Below are positions 58,456-64,000 of a stretch of DNA of 64,000 nucleotides, in pieces (position 1 is the first letter of the stretch; the number at the start of each line of letters is the position of its first letter). The position numbers were made by a program, and so were the translations under genes. A model generated the notes under the pieces. That model had not been told where the DNA came from. It saw only the letters and a program-made list of their open reading frames with translations, and ran no database searches. Origin of the DNA: Branchiostoma belcheri (Eukaryota > Chordata > Leptocardii > Amphioxiformes > Branchiostomatidae); the NCBI RefSeq assembly GCF_001625305.1, contig NW_017803157.1:850371-914370 (forward strand), given 5' to 3'.

Positions 58456-61400
58456 TTACGCTGGTTCATAGCTGTTTGTCTCGGGGTTTTCTGGGGTGTT
58501 GTTTACTGCCTCTCTACGGTCATTCTGGCAGTAGGTACCTGCCTGAGACCCGCCAGCACCGGCCGTAGGGGAGGGACAGACGTACCTGTTCGGCTCACCC
58601 GTGGCGGCCTGGCCTGGATGGTTTTCATCATACATGGCGGACTGAGTACCGGTCTCACTACCAGGCGAGGCGGCGGGCTGGTAGGTATTGGCCATGGGGG
58701 ACGCCGCGGAGTTGCAGACTGCCTCGCTAGGGTCATGCTGGTCATATGTGTTGGACAAGGTGCGCTTTAGGTTAGTGGCCAGGGCGGGGGAGTTGTAGCA
58801 AGGTGCCTTGCGGGCACGCTGGGCGGCGCTGGCATTCTGCTGGTAGGCAGAGGACTTGGTGGCACCCGGGTTGGGGAGGATGGAGGGGTGCTTGTAGCAA
58901 CTTTGGTCGGACTTGTCGCGACCATTTTGGTCATAGGCAGCCAGGACGGCCCCTGCCCTTTTTGGTTTCTGACGGGGACGCTCGGTGCTGTACGGGCGGG
59001 ACGGCACTGGGTGTGTGCGCGCGCGGGGGCGGCCTGACGCGCGGTACGCTGGGCACAGCTTCGCCAGCCCGTAAGGGGCGATTTCTGACTGCGAGGATTC
59101 GGCCCTGCGCAAGTCAGGGTGGTCATTGAAACCACCCTCAGCGTAAGGGCTGATGACAGACTCTGAATCAGTAAAGCTGTCGTGATCCTCCAAACGCCCC
59201 TCAGCGTACGGACTGATCACTGACTCCTCCGAGTTGCCACCTGGAAGGGGCCACATGGAGCAGGCAGCGATCTGGTGGCCATCGCGGGATGGACCTGCAA
59301 TGTTATCAGGGACATTGCGCTTGAGCTTCTGCTTGATACAACTGGTCAATGCACATACCCAAACCCCTACCGCAGCAGCCGACAACCCGCCCAGAGCTGC
59401 CCACACGATGTACCATGTGAGATCTGCATCATCGCTCGTGCTAGTAACCATCGGTGTAGTGCTGATGCCACTGGACAGTGGTGTAGTGCTCATGCTGACT
59501 GAGAAAGGTGTCGTGTTGAGGAGTGTCAGCTCGGTTACTTGTAGTGTTGTCATGTCAGAGTGTGTGCGCGCGCTCACCGCGAAGACTGCAGTGTCGGAGC
59601 CAGTTTCCGAAGAAGCCGTACAAGTGGTGTTCCCAAAGGACAAGGGCTCGGCGGTCTCAAGCCAAAGGGTGAAGCTGGACCTCCCCATGTAGTTAGAACA
59701 CAGGCTGTGATTTCCTGTTTGCCCTAACAGGTTTTCTGGTCCCTTACATTTCACCCAGCCCTCAGCCTTTAGGTCGGTCACCACTCTCACGGTTAGGTTG
59801 CCTGTCGGGAGACTGTCGTGTGTGGTCGTGTGTGTGTCGTATGTTATGTTGAGTGTGTGATGTACACCGTCAGGGAAGGCAAAAGTCACTGTTGGCAATT
59901 GTTCCCAATACACGTCGCCAGCGGCTTCGTACCTGTACGCGGCGCTGCACTCAACATGCGTAACCTCAACCAGCGGTACAGGGCAGGGCAACCCGTTGGG
60001 ATTGACCGGAGCCGGGGGAATTGGCAGCGGCGAGGCGGGGCAGCTTGGTGGGGGAGGGCGGACCATGATTGCCCGGATAAACTGCTGCTTGATCTTAAGG
60101 GTGTTTCCCTTGTGTTCGTACAGCCAATCGTTCGCACACGTGCAGCGCGGCAGGTTGCCGAGCCAGATTGAGATTCCCCGCGCCTGGGGCAGGGCCCTCC
60201 CTTCCGTAGCCATAGCGGCAATATCATTTCCACGCATGTTGAGACTGTGTGGAAATGACGATTTGAACCAACCACCAGACAGGAAGGTCAGCCTGTTTCC
60301 CGCCAGATTTACAGAACCAATCAACGTATTTGAGTGGAACGCGCCCTCAGCAATGTGGGAGATTCTGTTACCCTCCAGGTTCACGACTCGCAGCCGTTCA
60401 AGCCCGTAGAACATCTCCACGCCGATAGATCGCAGTTTGTTCTCAACCACGCGGACATATTCTACGGACTTGATCGCCTGCAAGGTCCCCGGTGCTACAG
60501 TAGCGATAAGATTCGCACTTACGTCAACCCACCGCGGCTGCACTCCCAGGAACGCGCCAGGCGACATCGTCAGGATTTGGTTGTCCACAAGGATGAGGTA
60601 GGACAACCTGGGCAACCCATGAAAGCAGCCATCCTGCAGCAAATCATACTTAGTACTGAGCTTTGTATGAGAACATCAAAGTATTGATTATCAAAGTAAT
60701 TAAAACGAATTACCAACGTATTTTCCTCATCTACATCTACCTCCCTGTATTGGGTATAGGGACTGGAATATAACGAAAAAAGAAAACGTCAAAATTCTAT
60801 GCCTGGGAGAAACAGTCCACTGGGACTAGAACCAACAACCTATAAGATTTATAAGTCTATGAGTCAAATTTGAATACATCTTTGACTAGGTTAGCAGGCT
60901 CTTAAACATGAAAACTAAGGAAGCCCCCTTTTATAAGAAAAACTTTAAGAAAAAAACTTTAAGAAATTGAACCTAAAATATTGATATGAAGAATTGTGAG
61001 AAACGCATGCTAATTCTAAATTCTCACCTCCAGACGTGTGATGTTATTCTCCAAGAGCAGCAGATTCTCGAGACGCCCCATCCCAGCAAACGTGCCGTTC
61101 TTCAGAGTCTGGACATTGCTCCGCCAGATGACCAGCTCAGACACCTGTGGCAACTTAGCAAACGCCCCTAACTCTATTGCCGTTAGGTTACAACCCACAA
61201 ACCACAACCTGCAATCTGTACTACATGGGACCTTTGAGAGGATGTCTGCGTTTTCAATGCCAAGCTTGCCGACATTGTTGCCAACAATCATGATATTGGT
61301 TATCGTGTATGGTGAAGGGTTCTGAGTGGGACCCCCCTGGGTAGGCCTTGTTTCGTTTGAGCAGACCTGACAGGATTGAAACGGCTGAAACAAAGGCACA

Positions 61401-61630
61401 GTGTCGAAGGGACCCCTGTAGCTGGTAACTTCAAGCGGGTATTTGGTCCACTTGTGCCGGTACGCCCCAATGTCATACCGGTACTCGTGACCATCGCTAC
61501 GGCTGTCACCTACACCACACCTCGCCACGGACACCTCACGGCAGCTCTGCCAGCTACCTGCATCCACACATGGCACTAGCAGCTGCATAAGCAGCAACAA
61601 AGAGGTTTTAGCCATAAGCTTTATCGCCAT
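58456..61630 (-). CDS. LRR/Ig-like single-pass transmembrane receptor with tyrosine-rich tail
   Basis: Two exons: 61028-61630 (201 codons, phase 0, donor GAG/GTGAGA) and 58456-60633 (acceptor tttgctgcag), giving 926 aa. In order: signal peptide (MAKTSLLLLMQLLVPC region, res 1-24); a Cys-containing N-terminal region; leucine-rich repeats from about res 100 to 350 (for example NNITRLEDGCFHGLPRLSYL, created by the splice, and NLEGNRISHIAEGAFHS); an LRR C-cap (LPRCTCANDWLYEH, about 362-375); a Pro-rich linker; an Ig-like region with paired Cys (about 418-555); a Ser/Thr-rich stalk; TM about 607-633 (WYIVWAALGGLSAAAVGVWV); and a tail of about 290 aa with around 15 Tyr in repeated contexts (YDQN, YQQN, YDEN, ISPYAEG twice). 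A cell-surface recognition or adhesion role is inferred. Amphioxus has a large LRR-Ig repertoire. No TIR or kinase domain is present. Confidence 0.85.
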
Positions 61631-62145
61631 GATAGAGCGTTAACACACCATACTATTGATAGCAATGAGCTACAACGGAAGATTATTTTACCATAATTCC
61701 CTTACCAGAGGATTTTACAAAATGTTACCGTCAGTTTCTCCACAACTGTAGGGTGACCTGGACAGCACAGAAATCAGCCGTGTTGCCGCCGAAGTGGCGC
61801 AACGGTGGTCTGATTCCACCCGATCACACAGTTTATTACAGGTTTTGATTGAATAACTCTCCGCTATATCTAGGACGACATGAAAGAACTGAAGCATTCT
61901 TAGCCAGAAGATATTCACAAGCCACATACTTTGCGACATTTCTTCTGGCAAACAGAAACTTATAATAAAGACAGGTCTTTGATAAAAATATACATTGCTT
62001 TATAGCAGCTATCTTGCTAATAGAATATATTTATTTTTTTTCAAACTCATCCTGTATCAATCTGGAGATATTTTGGTACGAACACATAACGTTGATTCAT
62101 CAAATCAGTCTGTACTGTTAGTTTCCGATTCAATTCTGTGCTTAA

Positions 62146-62296
62146 TTCAGCTGGAATATGATACTGACATAGCGAGGCTAGCCAACTTCTCGTCTAGAGT
62201 TCCTCGCAGCTCAAGGGCCCGCATGTTAGTGCCACTGAGAGTGAAAACATCACCATTCGCCTCCTCCTCGGTGTCACGCATCATCAGTGGAACAAA
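62146..62296 (-). CDS. Possible orphan terminal exon, unknown product
   Basis: A minus-strand open frame after a possible acceptor (cgacgtctag) reads FVPLMMRDTEEEANGDVF and continues with ELRGTLDEKLASLA to a TGA at about 62146. The codon choice looks like coding sequence. No partner exon or homologue was recognised. It could be a pseudogene fragment. Confidence 0.28.
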
Positions 62297-62299
62297 CTA

Positions 62300-62496
62300 G
62301 ACGTCGAAACCAGAGAGCTGGGGTCAACACGGAGAGTCCGACTGATGTGGCTGCTTTCAAAAGAAAGACTATGCGTAATAGACTTAAACGTCAAATTTAT
62401 ACTTCTGTTAAAGTAACTTTAAGTCGCCATTTAGAGAAACAAAAACGATCTACTGACTTCAAAGACTTCCTTCGTTTCTTTGAAAACAAAAGATGA
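62300..62496 (+). pseudogene. Possible 3' terminal coding exon or fragment, unknown family
   Basis: A plus-strand frame rich in Lys and Arg (KRKTMRNRLKRQIYTSVKV, then STDFKDFLRFFENKR) ends at TGA 62494-62496. The last part and the downstream non-coding sequence are duplicated at 54068-54285, where the frame also reads STDFKDFLRFFE and then stops. The shared coding end plus 3'-UTR-like tail suggests copies of one gene's last exon. The family is not recognised. Confidence 0.35.
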
Positions 62497-62645
62497 AAGC
62501 TCCCAATGTACGTACGAACATACCACAGATTTCTTTGACGACCTACTTATAACTGGTGGTCAGGATGTATTCATGCCCACGCGAAGCAAAACAAAAAACA
62601 ACAAAATCTGCAAAGATTCTATAATTTCCTATAAGCTTTATCAAT
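62418..62645 (+). repeat. Second copy of the duplicated 3'-exon-like sequence
   Basis: Matches 54068-54285 over both the coding-like end and the following non-coding segment, ending in a shared aagcttta. Confidence 0.85.
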
Positions 62646-62789
62646 TGTATTTAATTTTGTTTAGTTTAGAGGAGGAGGGTCTTGTATAAGCTTTTCATGC
62701 TTCTTCCCTCCTCCTGCACCAGTCTTTATCCTTGTTTTGTGTTATTACTTTCTGTTATTATTTGATGTGCAAATGATGTGTATCAGCAC

Positions 62790-62831
62790 AGTGTGTGTGT
62801 ATGTATGTATGTATGTGTGTGTGTCTGTGTG
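62790..62831 (+). repeat. TG/TATG microsatellite
   Basis: Runs of tgtgtgtgtatgtatgtatg followed by more TG units. Simple repeat. Confidence 0.9.
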
Positions 62832-63319
62832 TGGAGTGGGGATGCCTTTAGAACCAGAATTTTGACCCACAAGTTCGTCGAGTCATTAATATTGACTACG
62901 GAATTTATTACTGAAATTTACTACAGTAACTTCCTTCGAAAATTCCAACCTAACTCATCTATGCCCAGGGTCTGCTGTGGATGCTACATATAGTTATGTC
63001 TATAATTATGCAGGACTAGAGCATGTCGTTCCTTCTCGAAGTAATTTTGGTACCGATCTTCATCATTAGTGATGTCAACATGATTATTTGGAATTATTCA
63101 ATATGTATAATTAACCTAAATTACTCCTGAGAACACCACATCTTCAGAATAGTATCTTATTACATCTTAAAGCAACTTTCATCTGAATAAAAACCTTAAA
63201 GATACTTGTATTTAAGAAATATGTAACATGTATACTCATACTTTCACCGAACAGAAAAAAAAGAATGCATTATGTCTAAAATAATCTAACTATAATCAAG
63301 TTGAATTTTGGAGTTAAAG

Positions 63320-63708
63320 TCAGCAGTCCTGGTCTGTCCTTGGTGCTGAACTGAGCTGCCTCTCTCTGTATATTTCCACCAACTGTGGGCAGGGGATGAA
63401 AAATAACAAAGGTAAGTATGCCACAAACATTTGAATAACTTAGTCCTTTTGTATTATTAAAAATGTTAAATCAAAAGCAGCAAAAAAATCTAATAGCACA
63501 TTCACAGACTGAAAATAAAGTCAATTGGACTGTTTTATGGGTGGAGGTGTATGAGTGAAAACAAATTTAGTGTTCTAAAATACAAAGTTGACAAACCTTT
63601 TTGCAGAAGTGGTAGACTGGGAAACCTTCCACATTAAAGTAGTCCCCATGTATTCCCTGCACCAGGCTGGAACCAATGGCCTGGATCCCATACCCTCCTG
63701 CCTTGTCC
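63320..63708 (-). CDS. Maf-family nucleotide pyrophosphatase (ASMTL N-terminal-like), 3' end only
   Basis: Two exons: 63597-63708 (acceptor ctatacag, donor AAG/GTTTGT) and 63320-63382 (acceptor cctgcccacag, TGA at 63320-63322). The first encodes [20 protein letters not shown] followed by [16 protein letters not shown], the conserved C-terminal signature of Maf/HAM1-like dTTP/UTP pyrophosphatases and of the Maf half of vertebrate ASMTL. The second encodes [10 protein letters not shown] and stops 20 codons in, so no methyltransferase half follows. These enzymes hydrolyse non-canonical or excess nucleoside triphosphates. The rest of the gene lies beyond the right edge. Confidence 0.85.
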
Positions 63709-63751
63709 CTGTATAGATGTACATCAAGGAGGGTTATTAATTATTGTGTTA

Positions 63752-63897
63752 AGTGGGGTCGTGTGGCGCAACGGCAGCGTGCGCGACTTGGAATCAAGAG
63801 GTCCCGGGTTCGAGTCCTGACATGCTACCGATCTTGTGCCCTCGGGAAAGGCACTTTACACAACTTTCCCAACTAGACTCAAGTGAAAATGAGTATT
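63752..63897 (+). mobile_element. tRNA-derived SINE copy 6, best-preserved tRNA head
   Basis: GTGGCGCAACGGCAG and GGGTTCGAGTCC are close to consensus pol III boxes. The body cctcgggaaaggcacttt matches the family. In an intron of the Maf-like gene. Confidence 0.85.
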
Positions 63898-64000
63898 GTC
63901 TGTCCAGTATTCGTTTCTATGTGCGGGACACAACACCAGCAACAGCTGCCTCTGTTCCGCGTGTATTGCACTGTTGCAATTTCAATAAATCAAATCAATT

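Larger units (their letters stand above)
61631..63319. other. Region between the LRR receptor and the Maf-like gene
   Basis: Contains a minus-strand coding-like stretch (62146-62296), a plus-strand coding-like stretch with a duplicated tail (62300-62645), and a TG/TATG microsatellite (62790-62831). No complete gene was seen. Confidence 0.5.

Noticed and set aside
58803..59129. Plus-strand and other-frame ORFs across the LRR receptor exon
   Set aside because: Shadows of the GC-rich 2.2-kb coding exon, with no start context or homology.
60634..60654. Alternative acceptor tactaag adding YDLLQ to the LRR receptor
   Set aside because: Also in frame, but it would disturb leucine-rich repeat spacing; ctgcag gives NNITRLEDGCFHGL.

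Overview
The window reads as a chordate nuclear genome, most likely a cephalochordate (amphioxus, Branchiostoma-like). The genes are split into many small exons with GT-AG introns. Their proteins align almost residue for residue with human MCU, MICU1 and IDUA but lack vertebrate-specific features. The introns are packed with short inverted-repeat DNA elements and tRNA-derived SINEs, and there is an LRR/Ig-like receptor of the kind that is expanded in amphioxus. The species call is an inference from these traits.

Layout. (1) 617-21497, minus strand: complete MCU, the pore subunit of the mitochondrial calcium uniporter, with eight constant coding positions, one of which (the TM1-DIME-TM2 exon) is present as two 204-bp alternatives. 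(2) 21498-24605: a compact divergent promoter, a putative non-coding MICU1 exon 1, and MICU1 intron 1. (3) 24606-42858, plus strand: complete MICU1, the EF-hand gatekeeper of the same channel, with 11 coding exons and four candidate in-frame microexons inside one intron. (4) 44437-52543, minus strand: complete IDUA (lysosomal alpha-L-iduronidase), 16 exons, tail to tail with MICU1. (5) 52544-58455: intergenic, with a telomere-like hairpin satellite, MITEs and one copy of a duplicated 3'-exon-like sequence. (6) 58456-61630, minus strand: a two-exon LRR/Ig-like transmembrane receptor with a tyrosine-rich tail. (7) 61631-63319: fragments, including the second copy of the duplicated sequence. (8) 63320-63708 and beyond, minus strand: the last two exons of a Maf-family (ASMTL N-terminal-like) nucleotide pyrophosphatase that runs off the right edge.

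The main story is the MCU-MICU1 locus. A channel pore and its calcium-sensing gatekeeper lie head to head and share a short promoter region, the same arrangement I recall for human 10q22.1. Both genes also carry apparent alternative-splicing modules at functionally central places: duplicated pore exons in MCU, and a microexon cluster in MICU1 between the MCU/EMRE-contacting region and the first EF-hand. The locus could therefore make a combinatorial set of uniporter complexes from one pair of genes.

Repeats: at least six tRNA-derived SINE copies plus an antisense tail, several MITE families with terminal inverted repeats, a 32-bp minisatellite in an IDUA intron, a 21-bp palindromic TTAGGG/CCCTAA satellite, and a tRNA-Lys(CTT) sequence with an encoded CCA between 50-bp direct repeats, nested in a SINE. 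No CRISPR, operon or viral gene was seen.
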